A stretch of DNA of 64,000 nt from Yersinia entomophaga. GTDB lineage: Bacteria > Pseudomonadota > Gammaproteobacteria > Enterobacterales > Enterobacteriaceae. Below, piece by piece: positions 1 through 9,761 of the stretch. The position numbers and the translations under genes are program-made. The notes beneath the pieces were generated by a model that saw only the letters and a program-made list of their open reading frames with translations, did no database searches and had not been told where the DNA came from. The stretch's first letter is position 1, and every line of letters starts with the position of its first letter. Location of the stretch: the NCBI RefSeq assembly GCF_001656035.1, contig NZ_CP010029.1, positions 234,410 to 298,409 on the forward strand, given 5' to 3'.

Positions 1-102
1 ACCGCAGACTACCACGACCTCACCTTTTTTAACTTCGGTGGAGCAGTCGCTCAAAACCTGAAAGTGACCATACCACTTAGAAACATTTTTCAGGGAAATC
101 AT
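1..102 (-). CDS. gltL: Glutamate/aspartate ABC importer ATP-binding subunit (N-terminal fragment)
   Basis: Reading the minus strand from the ATG at 102 gives about 34 residues beginning [17 protein letters not shown], the normal start of the GltL/GlnQ-type ATPases, and the frame runs off the left edge of the window. The ATPase drives uptake of glutamate and aspartate from the periplasm through the GltJK membrane pair. Its ATG overlaps the gltK stop by one base (TGATG), so translation is probably coupled. Only the first beta strands are visible; the Walker motifs lie outside the window. Confidence 0.93.
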   Translation of the reverse strand, partial: MISLKNVSKWYGHFQVLSDCSTEVKKGEVVVVCG

Positions 103-776
103 CAAACAGTCCTTTTCTTCAAATAGTTAACCAGCATCGACGCCGCAATACTGATAACAAAATAAACCAAACCGGCGAACAGAACCATTTCGACCTGAGT
201 ACCGTCACGCTCACCGATGGTGGTCGCGGTGCGGAAGAAATCGGCCAGACTAAGCACATACACCAGCGATGTATCCTGGAATAGCACGATGCCCTGAGTG
301 AGCAAGAGCGGAACCATCGCCCTAAATGCCTGAGGTAAAATAACCAGACGCATCGATTGGCCTTGGGTCATCCCTAAAGCCAGGGCGGCGGATGATTGTC
401 CGCGGGAAATGCTTTGAATTCCCGCTCGGATAATTTCCGAGTAATACGCCGCTTCAAACAGGGAAAAGGCTACCATGGCTGAGATCAGCCGAATATCGGT
501 TTTTGGCGATAGCCCAAGCACATTTTGTAATAAGCTTGGAACCACTAGATAGAACCACAGCAATACCATGACTAAAGGCACTGAACGGAATAGATTGACG
601 TAAAGGGTGGCAAACCAGCTGATCGCTTTGATCGACGACAAACGCATCACCGCCAGTATGGTGCCCCACAGAATGCCGAAAACGATAGCAATAACGGTAA
701 TTTTGGCCGTAACGGCCAGCCCTTGTAGCAAATAAGGCATGCTGGGCGCGATGGAACTCCAGTCAAATTCGTACAT
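102..776 (-). CDS. gltK: Glutamate/aspartate ABC importer permease
   Basis: A 224-residue inner-membrane permease of the polar amino-acid (HisMQ) family. It forms the translocation pore together with GltJ. Hydrophobic segments lie near residues 18-40, 55-80 and 185-215. The cytoplasmic EAA-type loop that contacts the ATPase is seen as [20 protein letters not shown]. The length equals the E. coli protein. Its ATG (776) overlaps the gltJ stop by one base (TAATG) and its stop overlaps the gltL start by one base, so the operon is tightly packed in the order gltI-gltJ-gltK-gltL. The assignment is strong because the neighbours are diagnostic. Confidence 0.96.
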   Translation of the reverse strand: MYEFDWSSIAPSMPYLLQGLAVTAKITVIAIVFGILWGTILAVMRLSSIKAISWFATLYVNLFRSVPLVMVLLWFYLVVPSLLQNVLGLSPKTDIRLISAMVAFSLFEAAYYSEIIRAGIQSISRGQSSAALALGMTQGQSMRLVILPQAFRAMVPLLLTQGIVLFQDTSLVYVLSLADFFRTATTIGERDGTQVEMVLFAGLVYFVISIAASMLVNYLKKRTV

Positions 777-1516
777 TATTTACTCCCCAAATTGCCGGGT
801 AACTGCACTTTCTTTTCCACCAATCGCATAATCAGCATGATAACGGCGTTAATTAAGACATAAGCCAACGTGATAGCCGTGAAGGATTCATAGGCATGCG
901 CGGAATAATCCAGCAGTTTACCGGCCTGCGCCGCCATATCCACCAGACCTATAGTTGATGCAATCGCCGAGTTTTTTACCAGATTCAGCATTTCGGAAGT
1001 CATCGGCGGAATGATGACGCGATAGGCATTGGGCAATAATACATAGCGATAGGTTTGCGGCAGAGTCAGGCCCATCGCCAGCCCGGCGGCCTTTTGGCCT
1101 CGCGGCAGGGATTGAATACCGGCTCTAACCTGCTCACAGACGCGAGCCGCGGTGAACAGCCCAAGGCATAGCATGGAAGAAAGGAAAAACTGTATATTCG
1201 GGTCTAGCTCAGTTTTAAACCACATGCCGATATGGGTCGGCAGCAGTTCGGGAACCACCAGATACCAGGTAAAGAATTGCACAATGAGCGGGACGTTACG
1301 GAATAACTCCACGTAACAGGTACCGATTGATGACAGAAGCCGATTGGGGACGGTTCGTAAAATACCGAACAGGGAACCGACGAAAAAGGCAATAACCCAT
1401 GCGCTCAACGACAGCGCAACCGTGACCTGAAAACCAGACCAGATCCAGCCTAGGTAGGTGGTGTTACCGAATGGGGCGGGTTGAAGGAAAATCCCCCAAT
1501 TCCAGTCTATAGACAT
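776..1516 (-). CDS. gltJ: Glutamate/aspartate ABC importer permease
   Basis: A 246-residue permease beginning [17 protein letters not shown], the standard GltJ N-terminus. The open frame extends 36 codons further upstream, but that extension covers the intergenic hairpins, so the ATG at 1516 is chosen. It is the second pore subunit of the glutamate/aspartate importer and carries the EAA-loop segment [20 protein letters not shown] and several membrane spans. It is separated from gltI by 175 bases that contain a terminator-like hairpin. Permease expression is therefore probably lower than that of the binding protein, as is usual for periplasmic-binding-protein operons. Confidence 0.96.
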   Translation of the reverse strand: MSIDWNWGIFLQPAPFGNTTYLGWIWSGFQVTVALSLSAWVIAFFVGSLFGILRTVPNRLLSSIGTCYVELFRNVPLIVQFFTWYLVVPELLPTHIGMWFKTELDPNIQFFLSSMLCLGLFTAARVCEQVRAGIQSLPRGQKAAGLAMGLTLPQTYRYVLLPNAYRVIIPPMTSEMLNLVKNSAIASTIGLVDMAAQAGKLLDYSAHAYESFTAITLAYVLINAVIMLIMRLVEKKVQLPGNLGSK

Positions 1517-1596
1517 AGCTAACTCCCTTAAAAGGGTGGAGAAACCACCCTGAAGACTGATGATGAATAGCCGCACCGCGCTGACCAAAAGGAAAC

Positions 1597-1631
1597 AAAA
1601 AAATGCGGAGTGGGGAACGGCCACCCCGCAT
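1597..1631 (-). terminator. Terminator-like hairpin between gltI and gltJ
   Basis: On the minus strand, ATGCGGGGTGG pairs imperfectly with CCCCACTCCGCAT across a short loop, followed by seven T residues. It probably attenuates read-through into gltJKL and would form the 3' end of the candidate SroC. Confidence 0.65.
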
Positions 1632-1691
1632 CCTGTCTACCAAGCGGTCATCATCAATCACCAGGACAGCGTACTGCCCCGGATATTATTT
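1597..1691 (-). ncRNA. sroC: Candidate SroC-type sRNA (gltI-gltJ intergenic)
   Basis: In E. coli and relatives the gltI-gltJ intergenic RNA is processed to SroC, an Hfq-binding sponge of GcvB. Here the same intergenic position carries, on the minus strand, a G/C-rich hairpin directly followed by seven U residues, the expected 3' end of an Hfq-dependent sRNA. The 5' boundary is not visible and may lie inside the gltI coding region. The call rests on position and the terminator, not on a covariance model, so it is tentative. Confidence 0.45.
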
Positions 1692-2588
1692 TTAGTTCAA
1701 TGCCTTGTCGTTAGGTTCTTTGAACAGCTTTTTCATGTCATCAGACAGAGAGAAATTCAGGTTCAGATTTTTCGGCGGGATAGGCTGCGTGAACCAGCGC
1801 TCAAAGGATTTGGTTGCTACGCCAGAAGTTTGCGCGTTGGCAATGGTTTCATCCATTAACGCTTTAAACTGCGGGTCATCTTTACGCAACATACACCCGT
1901 AGGCTTCCTGAGATTGCGGTGTACCTACAATCTCCCAATCCCCTGATTTCTTGGCTTTGGCGCGTTCACCGGCCAGCAGAGCGTCATCCATCATAAAGGC
2001 GACGGCGCGGCCGCTTTCCAGCGTACGGAAGGAATCACCGTGATCTTTGGCGCTGATAATGCGCATGTTCATTTTGTTTTCTTCGTTTAATTTGTTCAGC
2101 AGCACTTCAGAAGTGGTACCGGAAGTCACTACCACGGCTTTACCAGCCAAGTCTTTGAAATCTTTAACACCAGAGTCTTTTTTGGTCAGCAAACGGGTGC
2201 CAACCACGAAGATGGTATTGGAGAATGCGGCCTGTTTCTGGCGCTCGACATTATTGGTGGTGGAACCACACTCAAAATCAAAGGTGCCATTTTGCAGCAA
2301 TGGAATACGATTTTGTGACGTCACGGGAATCAGCTTGACCTGTAAATCCGGCAGATTCAGTTTTTTCTTCACCGCATCGACGATCAGGTTGGAGTAGTCC
2401 TGTGAATAACCGACCACTTTCTGCTGATTATCGTAATAAGAGAAGGGAACGGAAGACTCACGATGGCCAACGACGATCACGCCGTTATCTTTGATTTTCT
2501 TCAGCGTGCCAGCCAGTTCTTCCGCATGGGCTACGCTACTTGCCATTCCAACTAACAGTAGCGATAACGCCAGTTTACGCATTTGCAT
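1692..2588 (-). CDS. gltI: Periplasmic glutamate/aspartate-binding protein
   Basis: A 298-residue solute-binding protein with a cleavable Sec signal peptide of about 22 residues (MQMRKLALSLLLVGMAS...AHA, cleavage before EEL). The mature part has the SBP_bac_3 fold, with family-typical segments VVGHRESSVPFSYYDNQQ, GTFDFECGSTTNNVERQ and RTLESGRAVAFMMDDALLAG. It captures glutamate and aspartate and delivers them to GltJK. The ATG at 2588 has AGGAG seven bases upstream, which favours it over the ATG two codons later. It is the first gene of the operon and starts the transcript that continues into gltJKL. Confidence 0.97.
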   Translation of the reverse strand: MQMRKLALSLLLVGMASSVAHAEELAGTLKKIKDNGVIVVGHRESSVPFSYYDNQQKVVGYSQDYSNLIVDAVKKKLNLPDLQVKLIPVTSQNRIPLLQNGTFDFECGSTTNNVERQKQAAFSNTIFVVGTRLLTKKDSGVKDFKDLAGKAVVVTSGTTSEVLLNKLNEENKMNMRIISAKDHGDSFRTLESGRAVAFMMDDALLAGERAKAKKSGDWEIVGTPQSQEAYGCMLRKDDPQFKALMDETIANAQTSGVATKSFERWFTQPIPPKNLNLNFSLSDDMKKLFKEPNDKALN

Positions 2589-2987
2589 GGTCCAACTCCT
2601 GTGATGTTATGGTGCTGCTTGATGTTGTGATGCTGAAATCGTCTTATCTGAATTGGGTATATGACGAAAAAATCATTACCGCTTTATTAACGAGCGATCT
2701 CTTCACTTACTTGTAACAGATTATCGCGATAAAAACGTATCTTGTTATATAAATGATATTAAAATGTTTGCTTTTTGAGACGGAAATCGCACCAAATAAA
2801 GGCAATTAAACAAAGATGCACCAAGTTCGTGCTGTAAATGCGCTAAATTTGTGCAATAAAACGGCCAGCCTTGGCTGAGAATAAGAAAACCGAGGAATAA
2901 CGACCAGAATCACAAGGAATATTGCAAGGCGTGTGCCAATTGTGGCTCTCCCGCGGGAAACGGGAGAGAAAATGCGGGAAAAGGCGA
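2589..2987. other. Intergenic: gltI upstream region
   Basis: About 400 AT-rich bases with no credible gene. The part next to 2588 must hold the gltI promoter and leader, but I could not pick a convincing -35/-10 pair. At 2946-2968 an 8-bp perfect stem (CTCTCCCG / CGGGAGAG) lies just past the stop of the next minus-strand gene and may be its weak terminator; no T-run follows it. Confidence 0.5.
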
Positions 2988-3578
2988 CTATTCGGTTGGA
3001 GTGATCTGTTGGGTAATAGCTAAATGGGCTTTAAACACCTCCAGCGCCGATGGAAGCTGTTCTTTTTTGAGCTGTTTTTCCGGGTTCCACAGCTCGGCAA
3101 AAGTAATGGCTCGGCCACAGTGAATAAAGACTTCGGTAACCTCGATCACCAGAACGCTGCGCGCGGGCTGCCCATTTTGTGCAAAGCGGTTGCACAGTTC
3201 TGGATCAACGCTGATCTTAGCGCGGCCATTTACTCGAAAACCTTCATTCCAGCCGGGAATCAGGAACAAAATACCGAGGAATGGGTTTTGCAGCAGATTA
3301 CGGATGCCGTCCAGACGGTTATTTCCTGGGCGGTCCGGAAATAATAAGGTTTTATCGTCTTCAACATGCATAAAACCGGGTTCTCCTCCCTTAGGTGAAC
3401 AGTCAACGCCGTTGGCACCAAAGGTACCTAAAATGGCGAAGGGAGAAGCAGCGATCAGCTTTCGGGCATAGCTATCGAGATGATCAATCTGCTTTTGCAC
3501 CACGTTTTTATTAGGCGACGCATAGTGCTGACTCAACTGATCTTCAGTTGTCAGGATAAATTCTGGATTCAGTTGCAT
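2988..3578 (-). CDS. Pyridoxamine 5'-phosphate oxidase-family flavin-binding protein
   Basis: A 196-residue cytoplasmic protein of the FMN-binding split-barrel (PNPOx-like) superfamily. It resembles the group with the pattern FAILGTFGANGVDCSPKGG followed by a LLFPDRPGNNRLDGIRNLL segment, which lies where FMN phosphate and partner subunit are bound in this fold. It is not PdxH itself: the length and motifs differ. The substrate is unknown; related proteins act as flavin-dependent reductases or oxidases. It stands alone between gltI and lnt, in the same orientation as both. A partial Fur-box match lies just upstream (3588-3606). Family assignment is reasonably safe; function is not. Confidence 0.8.
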   Translation of the reverse strand: MQLNPEFILTTEDQLSQHYASPNKNVVQKQIDHLDSYARKLIAASPFAILGTFGANGVDCSPKGGEPGFMHVEDDKTLLFPDRPGNNRLDGIRNLLQNPFLGILFLIPGWNEGFRVNGRAKISVDPELCNRFAQNGQPARSVLVIEVTEVFIHCGRAITFAELWNPEKQLKKEQLPSALEVFKAHLAITQQITPTE

Positions 3579-3779
3579 ACAGTCTCAGTTAATGATTATG
3601 CTAATTATTCGTATTGATGAGAACGATAACAGCCGCCATGCCAATGCGCAATATTAACGCAATACGGGTAATAAGGCCGCAATCCGCTTAAACAGCGCTA
3701 TTTTGATACAAATTTAGCAAACATCTCGTGCCGTAATGGCGTTAGCTTGATGAAATTTTTGATGTTTGACGGGGAAATG

Positions 3780-3815
3780 AATCGCCGCAACGCAGAGATG
3801 CTGCGGCGATTTTTT
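3780..3815 (-). terminator. Stem-loop after lnt
   Basis: AATCGCCGCA (3780-3789) pairs perfectly with TGCGGCGATT (3802-3811). The better T-run is on the plus strand, but the only adjacent upstream gene is lnt on the minus strand, so it probably ends the corC-lnt transcript. Confidence 0.6.
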
Positions 3816-3848
3816 ACGTTGAATGAACCAAGGATGCGTTCGGATCGA

Positions 3849-5384
3849 TTAATTCTTACCTGAACGCGCGACGAAACCCAGTGTGATCACACCGAAAATC
3901 AGCGTAATCACCCAGAGTGGCCAGCCGCCAAAACGGGCATAAGGCGTCAGACCGGTGGTTGGTGTCACTTTCACTTCCAGCACCTCGCGCGTGAACTGCG
4001 GGATCTGAGCCAATACGTTACCGTCAGCTCCCACCGCAGCGGTGACGCCGTTGTTGGTGCTACGCAGCAGAGGACGACCCAGCTCCAGCGCTCTCATGCG
4101 CGCCATCTGGAAATGCTGCCATGGGCCGATGGAATGGCCAAACCAGGCGTCATTGGAAATGGTTAGCAGGAAATCCGAATTCGCTTTGAAATTATCTCTC
4201 ACCTGTTGGCCCAGAATAATTTCGTAACAAATCGCCGCCGTCATATCAAAACCGGCTACGGTGACCTGTGGTTGCACATAGCTACCGCGGCTAAATGAAG
4301 ACATTGGCAGGTTGAATAAGGGTGCCAGTGGCCGCAGCAGGGCTTCCAGCGGGACATATTCACCGAAAGGCACCAGATGATGTTTGCTGTAGCGATTTAG
4401 CGTCGGATATTGGTAGGGCTCTTTATCGCCGAGCACAATCAGGCTGTTAAAGAAACGGTAGCCATCCGGCGTATTGCGAGCGTCAACAATACCGGTAATC
4501 AGGCTACTGTGATTGGCGCGCATCAAGCTGTCCATCATGGTCAGGAAGGCAGTTTGATCGGTTTCAATATCGGGAATAGCGGATTCAGGCCAGATAATAA
4601 TCGGCGCTTTGCCCATATAAGGTTGGCTGGCATTCAAATACACTTGCAGGGTATCGATCAGTGCCTTCGGGTCCCACTTTAACGATTGAGCAATATTACC
4701 TTGCACCATCGCCACATTCACAGCGCGTTCCGGCTGAGGGGTAAACCAGTGCCATTGGCGCAGCGGCCAGGGCAGCAGCAGTAATGCCGTAGCAATAACC
4801 GCTGGCAGCCAGCGTCGCTGGTGGATCGCATAAGCCAGTAATCCACTGATGGCGACCAGAATAAAGGTAACGCCATCGACGCCTAAAATCGGCGCAATGC
4901 CCTTCAGCGGCCCGTTAATCTGGGTATAACCGAACTGTAGCCAAGGGAAACCGGTCAGCACCCAGCCGCGTAAAAACTCGCTCAGTTGCCATAAGACAGG
5001 CGCGGCAATGGCTAAGCGCCACCAGGTAGGTTTCGGGCACAGGCGGGTTAGCGCACCGGCAAACAGCATGGTGTAGAGCGACAAATAGGCCGCCAGTAAC
5101 ACTACCAGGAATAGGTTGACCATCGTCGGCATACCGCCAAATTCGGCGATAGTGACATAAACCCAGTTTACGCCAGTGCCAAATAGCCCCATTCCCCAGA
5201 TAAAACCGATAAAGGCAGACTGTCGAGTACTGCGATTTAAAGTCAGACTGAGTAAACCAAACAGGGATACCAGCGAGGCTGGCCAGAAATCGAAGGGGGA
5301 AAATGCCAGCGTACCGCTGGCACCAAAAAACAGCGCCAGTAGGGCGCGAACCCACTGGCGATTGAATAACGAAGCGTTAGCCAT
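3849..5384 (-). CDS. lnt: Apolipoprotein N-acyltransferase
   Basis: An inner-membrane enzyme that adds the third acyl chain to the N-terminal cysteine of lipoproteins, the last step before Lol export. The 511-residue product starts [24 protein letters not shown]; the open frame extends 49 codons further into corC, but this start matches the family and follows the corC stop by seven bases. The N-terminal third holds about six to eight membrane spans. The C-terminal nitrilase domain carries the catalytic triad in [11 protein letters not shown] (Glu), [12 protein letters not shown] (Lys) and AAICYEI (Cys). It is co-oriented with corC, ybeY and ybeZ as in E. coli. Confidence 0.97.
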   Translation of the reverse strand: MANASLFNRQWVRALLALFFGASGTLAFSPFDFWPASLVSLFGLLSLTLNRSTRQSAFIGFIWGMGLFGTGVNWVYVTIAEFGGMPTMVNLFLVVLLAAYLSLYTMLFAGALTRLCPKPTWWRLAIAAPVLWQLSEFLRGWVLTGFPWLQFGYTQINGPLKGIAPILGVDGVTFILVAISGLLAYAIHQRRWLPAVIATALLLLPWPLRQWHWFTPQPERAVNVAMVQGNIAQSLKWDPKALIDTLQVYLNASQPYMGKAPIIIWPESAIPDIETDQTAFLTMMDSLMRANHSSLITGIVDARNTPDGYRFFNSLIVLGDKEPYQYPTLNRYSKHHLVPFGEYVPLEALLRPLAPLFNLPMSSFSRGSYVQPQVTVAGFDMTAAICYEIILGQQVRDNFKANSDFLLTISNDAWFGHSIGPWQHFQMARMRALELGRPLLRSTNNGVTAAVGADGNVLAQIPQFTREVLEVKVTPTTGLTPYARFGGWPLWVITLIFGVITLGFVARSGKN

Positions 5385-5391
5385 CGAGAAT

Positions 5392-6270
5392 TTATTCTTC
5401 CAATTTCGGTTGTGGTGCATCATCCGGGATTTTAACGTGAACCTGAATAATACGTCGGCTATCAGCCATGGCAACTTTGAATAAATAACCTTCAATTTCA
5501 ATGGTTTCACCGCGCGCAGGCAGATGACCAAAGGCTTGCATGACTAAACCACCGATCGTGTCCACTTCATCATCGTTAAAATGGGTATTGAACACTTCGT
5601 TAAAATCTTCGATTTGAGTCAATGCCCTGATGGTGTAGGTATGACGACTGAGCTGACGAACGTCGCGATCTTCTTCGTCATCGTACTCATCTTCAATTTC
5701 GCCAACGATCAGTTCCAGAATGTCTTCAATGGTAACCAGCCCAGAAACACCGCCAAACTCATCAATGACAATCGCCATATGATAACGTTGGGAGCGGAAT
5801 TCCTTTAGCATCCGGTCGACACGCTTGCTCTCCGGCACGACAACTGCCGTCCGTAACACTTTGTCGATGCTGAACGGTTCGGAATCTGTGCGCATAAACG
5901 GCAGCAAATCCTTGGCCATCAGGATGCCTTCAATGTGATCTTTATCTTCACTGATCACCGGGAAGCGGGAGTGGGCGGATTCAATAATCACATCCAGGCA
6001 CTCATCCAGCGTTTGGTTACGCTTGAGTGTGACCATTTGAGAGCGAGGGATCATAATATCCCGCACGCGCTGCTCGGCAATGTCCATGACGCCTTCCAGC
6101 ATGTCACGGGTATCGGGATCGATCAGATCGTTCTGTTCTGAGTCACGGATAAGCTCGACCAGATCGCCACGGTTTTTAGGTTCGCCGTGGAACAATTGGT
6201 TAAGGATAAGAGTAAAGAACCCTTTCTTGGGACTGGGGCTATCATTGTTTTGTGAATGGTCGTCGCTCAT
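5392..6270 (-). CDS. corC: CBS-domain protein CorC/YbeX
   Basis: A 292-residue cytosolic protein with two tandem CBS domains (roughly residues 70-190, with [11 protein letters not shown] and [24 protein letters not shown]) followed by a CorC_HlyC domain. The family has been linked to magnesium/cobalt efflux and, more recently in E. coli, to ribosome and rRNA metabolism together with YbeY. It lies between ybeY (72-base gap) and lnt (7-base gap), so it is probably co-transcribed with both. Length matches the E. coli protein of 292 residues. Confidence 0.95.
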   Translation of the reverse strand: MSDDHSQNNDSPSPKKGFFTLILNQLFHGEPKNRGDLVELIRDSEQNDLIDPDTRDMLEGVMDIAEQRVRDIMIPRSQMVTLKRNQTLDECLDVIIESAHSRFPVISEDKDHIEGILMAKDLLPFMRTDSEPFSIDKVLRTAVVVPESKRVDRMLKEFRSQRYHMAIVIDEFGGVSGLVTIEDILELIVGEIEDEYDDEEDRDVRQLSRHTYTIRALTQIEDFNEVFNTHFNDDEVDTIGGLVMQAFGHLPARGETIEIEGYLFKVAMADSRRIIQVHVKIPDDAPQPKLEE

Positions 6271-6342
6271 GGCGTTTTAGTTAAGTTTACTCATGTTAAG
6301 TATTGTCATTATCAGCAGCGTAAATAGCACGCTGCCAACGCA

Positions 6343-6816
6343 TTATTCGGGGTCTTTTTCTGAAAGATACGGGTCCGGATAACCCAGACTTTGCATGATT
6401 TCAGTTTCAATCGACTCCATTTCTTCGGCTTCGTCATCGACGATGTGGTCATACCCTAGCAGATGAAGACTGCCGTGAACAACCATATGCGCCCAATGGG
6501 CCAATACGGCTTTATTCTGTTCAACGGCTTCCTGTTCAACCACTTGGCGGCAAATGATCAAATCGCCCAACAGCGGCAATTCTATTTCAGGCGGTGCTTC
6601 GAAGGGAAAGGATAGTACGTTGGTTGACTTATCTTTACCACGATAGGTCAAATTCAGTTCATGACTTTCCGCATCGTCAACCACTCGAATAGTGACTTCA
6701 GACTCTTCCTGAAACTGAGGCAATACGGCTTCCAGCCAGCGTTGGAAGTCGGCTTCAGTTGGCAAACCCTGACTGTTTTCACAGGCAATCTGTAAATCTA
6801 ATATAACCTGGCTCAC
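6343..6816 (-). CDS. ybeY: Endoribonuclease YbeY
   Basis: A 157-residue metallo-RNase of the UPF0054 family, needed for 16S rRNA 3'-end maturation and ribosome quality control. The zinc-binding motif H-x3-H-x5-H is present as [11 protein letters not shown] near residue 114, preceded by the strand NVLSFPFE. Its ATG overlaps the end of ybeZ by four bases (ATGA), which indicates translational coupling. The acidic C-terminus [11 protein letters not shown] is typical. Confidence 0.97.
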   Translation of the reverse strand: MSQVILDLQIACENSQGLPTEADFQRWLEAVLPQFQEESEVTIRVVDDAESHELNLTYRGKDKSTNVLSFPFEAPPEIELPLLGDLIICRQVVEQEAVEQNKAVLAHWAHMVVHGSLHLLGYDHIVDDEAEEMESIETEIMQSLGYPDPYLSEKDPE

Positions 6817-7886
6817 TGAGCCTCCTGCTCTGACGGGGTGTGGTTTTCACGCTTGCGTTGCTCGGCGCTGGCGTCTTTACGTTTTTGTTCTGCTGCTTCC
6901 CAGGCTTCATAGGCGATAACTACCCGAGCCACCACAGGATGCCGCACTACGTCTTCACTGTGGAAGAAGTTGAAGCTGAGTTCCTCTACGTCCGACAGTA
7001 CTTCTATGGCATGGCGCAAACCCGATTTCTGATGGCGAGGTAAATCGATTTGGGTGATATCGCCAGTGATGACCGCTTTGGAGTTAAAACCTATTCGGGT
7101 GAGAAACATCTTCATCTGTTCGATAGTGGTGTTCTGGCTTTCATCCAGAATGATAAACGCATCATTGAGCGTTCGGCCGCGCATATAGGCCAGCGGCGCA
7201 ACTTCAATCACATTGCGTTCAATCAGTTTTTCTACGCGCTCGAAACCCAGCATTTCAAACAGGGCGTCGTAAAGCGGCCGCAGATAGGGATCGACTTTCT
7301 GGCTGAGATCGCCGGGCAGAAAGCCCAGTTTTTCTCCGGCCTCAACCGCCGGACGAGTCAGCAGAATACGGCGCACGTTCTGTCGTTCCAGCGCATCTAC
7401 CGCCGCCGCAACCGCCAAATAGGTTTTACCCGTACCGGCAGGGCCGATACCGAAAGTAATATCGTGGTCGAGAATATTGGCAATGTATTGCGCCTGATTT
7501 GGTGTACGAGGCTTCACCATGCCGCGCTTGGTGCGGATATTTACCGCTTTACCGTAATCGGGGACGCTTTCTGCCGTTTGCTCCAGCACCCGGCTTTCTT
7601 TCACTGCCAGGTGGATGTGTTCTGGATCGATATCAGGAACGACGCCGCGAATCGGTGCGGTGTCTACGTAGAGGTGGCGCAGGATTTCTGCTGCCGCATT
7701 GACGCAGATGTTCTTACCGACCAGCTTAAAACGGTTATCGCGGCGATTGATTTCAATGCCCAACCGGCGTTCAAGCTGTTTGATGTTGTCATCAAAAGGG
7801 CCGCACAGGCTCAGCAAACGCTGATTGTCGGTGGGCTCAAGCAGGATTTCTTGTGTCGTTACGTGCAAATTGTTTCTCTGAGTCAC
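6813..7886 (-). CDS. ybeZ: PhoH-family ATPase YbeZ
   Basis: A 357-residue PhoH-like P-loop ATPase/helicase-type protein that works with YbeY in RNA metabolism. It has a Walker A motif ([10 protein letters not shown], about residue 148), a Walker B motif ([10 protein letters not shown]), and the arginine-containing [18 protein letters not shown] segment that follows in this family. It is the first gene of the ybeZ-ybeY-corC-lnt group and overlaps ybeY by four bases. The 250 bases between it and miaB hold no gene. Confidence 0.96.
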   Translation of the reverse strand: MTQRNNLHVTTQEILLEPTDNQRLLSLCGPFDDNIKQLERRLGIEINRRDNRFKLVGKNICVNAAAEILRHLYVDTAPIRGVVPDIDPEHIHLAVKESRVLEQTAESVPDYGKAVNIRTKRGMVKPRTPNQAQYIANILDHDITFGIGPAGTGKTYLAVAAAVDALERQNVRRILLTRPAVEAGEKLGFLPGDLSQKVDPYLRPLYDALFEMLGFERVEKLIERNVIEVAPLAYMRGRTLNDAFIILDESQNTTIEQMKMFLTRIGFNSKAVITGDITQIDLPRHQKSGLRHAIEVLSDVEELSFNFFHSEDVVRHPVVARVVIAYEAWEAAEQKRKDASAEQRKRENHTPSEQEAQ

Positions 7887-8137
7887 TGAGTTTCTCTAGG
7901 TCACGTCGGGCCGGTTGATATTGATTCACATAAGGCGAGTATTTCTTTTCCGTTATGCCTGATATCAATAATACATGTCATTCCGGAATTATTCATGGTG
8001 AGCGCAGTGGACGCAAGCCCACTGCTTGTCTATCTGTGCGATGGTGCGCAAAAATCACGCGTCCCACGGGCTGATGGCCTTCAATGATTCAGTTTGTGAA
8101 TTTTTGAAAGAAAATCATCAAAAGTCATTGGGTCAGA

Positions 8138-9562
8138 CTAAGGGTGGTATTGCACTACGCCAAGGTCATTTTCCTTGCGGGTACGGGCAATCACCGACTG
8201 CGGCGATTCTACGCTGCGTAAATCCATTTGATCTTCGGTCCGTACCACCACGCCGCGCAGAGAGTTGGTGTAGACATCAACAATGTCGACATCGACGAAT
8301 TTACCGATCATCTCCGGCGAGCCTGCGAAATTCACAATGCGGTTATTCTCAGTGCGGCCAGCCAGTTCCATTACGTCTTTGCGTGAGGTGCCTTCCACCA
8401 ATACCCGCTGGACGGTGCCAATCATCGCCTGGCTGAAATTCATAGCCTGCTGAGTAATACGATCTTGCAAAATATGCAGCCGCTGCTTTTTCTCTTCGTC
8501 GGAAACATCATCCGGCAAATCTGCCGCCGGCGTTCCGGGACGTGAAGAGTAGATAAAGCTGTAGCTCATATCAAAATTCACTTCCGCAACCAGCTTCATG
8601 GTTTGCTCAAAATCGGCCTGAGTTTCACCGGGGAAACCCACGATAAAATCGGAGCTGATATGAATATCCGGGCGAGCCTTGCGTAATTTCCGAATGATAG
8701 ATTTGTATTCCAACGCGGTATGGGCGCGTTTCATCATGGTTAGAATACGATCCGAACCGCTTTGTACCGGCAAATGCAGGAAGCTAACCAATTCAGGCGT
8801 ATCTTCATACACTGCGATAATATCATCGGTAAATTCGATAGGATGGCTGGTGGTGAAACGAATGCGATCTATACCATCAATCGCAGCTACCAGACGTAAC
8901 AGTTCGGCAAAACTACAGATATTGCCGTCATAGGTAGCCCCGCGGTAGGCATTAACGTTCTGACCGAGCAGATTGACTTCCCGCACGCCTTGAGCCGCTA
9001 ACTGAGCGATTTCAAACAGCACGTCATCACTTGGCCGGCTGACCTCTTCCCCTCGGGTGTAAGGTACTACGCAGAAGGTGCAGTACTTATTGCAGCCTTC
9101 CATGATGGAAACAAAGGCGGTAGGACCTTCGGCGCGAGGTTCCGGTAAACGGTCAAATTTTTCTATTTCAGGGAAACTGATATCAACAATCGGACTTCGG
9201 GTTCCCTGAACGTGGTTGAGCATTTCCGGCAGGCGATGCAAAGTTTGCGGCCCGAAAATAACGTCTACGCAAGGCGCACGCTGGCGAATATGTTCACCTT
9301 CCTGAGAGGCCACACAGCCACCCACGCCAATGATTAACTGCGGATTGGTTTCTTTCAACTGCTTCCAACGCCCCAGCAGCGCGAAGACTTTCTCCTGCGC
9401 CTTTTCGCGAATGGAGCAGGTATTGAGCAACAGTAAATCAGCTTCTTCAGGCACATCGGTTAACTCATAACCGTGCGTGCTGGCCAGGAGGTCTACCATT
9501 TTAGACGAATCATATTCGTTCATTTGGCAGCCCCAGGTTTTGATATGGAGTTTTTTTGTCAT
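8138..9562 (-). CDS. miaB: tRNA-2-methylthio-N6-dimethylallyladenosine synthase
   Basis: A radical-SAM methylthiotransferase that converts i6A37 to ms2i6A37 in tRNAs reading UNN codons. The 474 residues contain the N-terminal UPF0004 domain with its three cluster cysteines ([29 protein letters not shown]), the radical-SAM cluster [15 protein letters not shown], and a C-terminal TRAM domain (about residues 378-445). All six cluster cysteines are present and length is normal (E. coli 474). It is transcribed alone, divergent from ubiF across 199 bases. Confidence 0.98.
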   Translation of the reverse strand: MTKKLHIKTWGCQMNEYDSSKMVDLLASTHGYELTDVPEEADLLLLNTCSIREKAQEKVFALLGRWKQLKETNPQLIIGVGGCVASQEGEHIRQRAPCVDVIFGPQTLHRLPEMLNHVQGTRSPIVDISFPEIEKFDRLPEPRAEGPTAFVSIMEGCNKYCTFCVVPYTRGEEVSRPSDDVLFEIAQLAAQGVREVNLLGQNVNAYRGATYDGNICSFAELLRLVAAIDGIDRIRFTTSHPIEFTDDIIAVYEDTPELVSFLHLPVQSGSDRILTMMKRAHTALEYKSIIRKLRKARPDIHISSDFIVGFPGETQADFEQTMKLVAEVNFDMSYSFIYSSRPGTPAADLPDDVSDEEKKQRLHILQDRITQQAMNFSQAMIGTVQRVLVEGTSRKDVMELAGRTENNRIVNFAGSPEMIGKFVDVDIVDVYTNSLRGVVVRTEDQMDLRSVESPQSVIARTRKENDLGVVQYHP

Positions 9563-9761
9563 TGGGTTTTATTTTGCTCCGAGCGGTGTGAATAGCGCAA
9601 AGACTGAGTTCTTGTGGGGTATTGTAGTCATTTGGCCGGAGTGAAACCAGTGCGGGAAGTCTGAGTTAACCTGCAGTGTTAAGGAAAAATCCGGTACACT
9701 GACGTCAGAAAAAATGCCCAAAATGGTGGGCGTAACCTCAATTTTTTGAAGCGTAGCCGAA

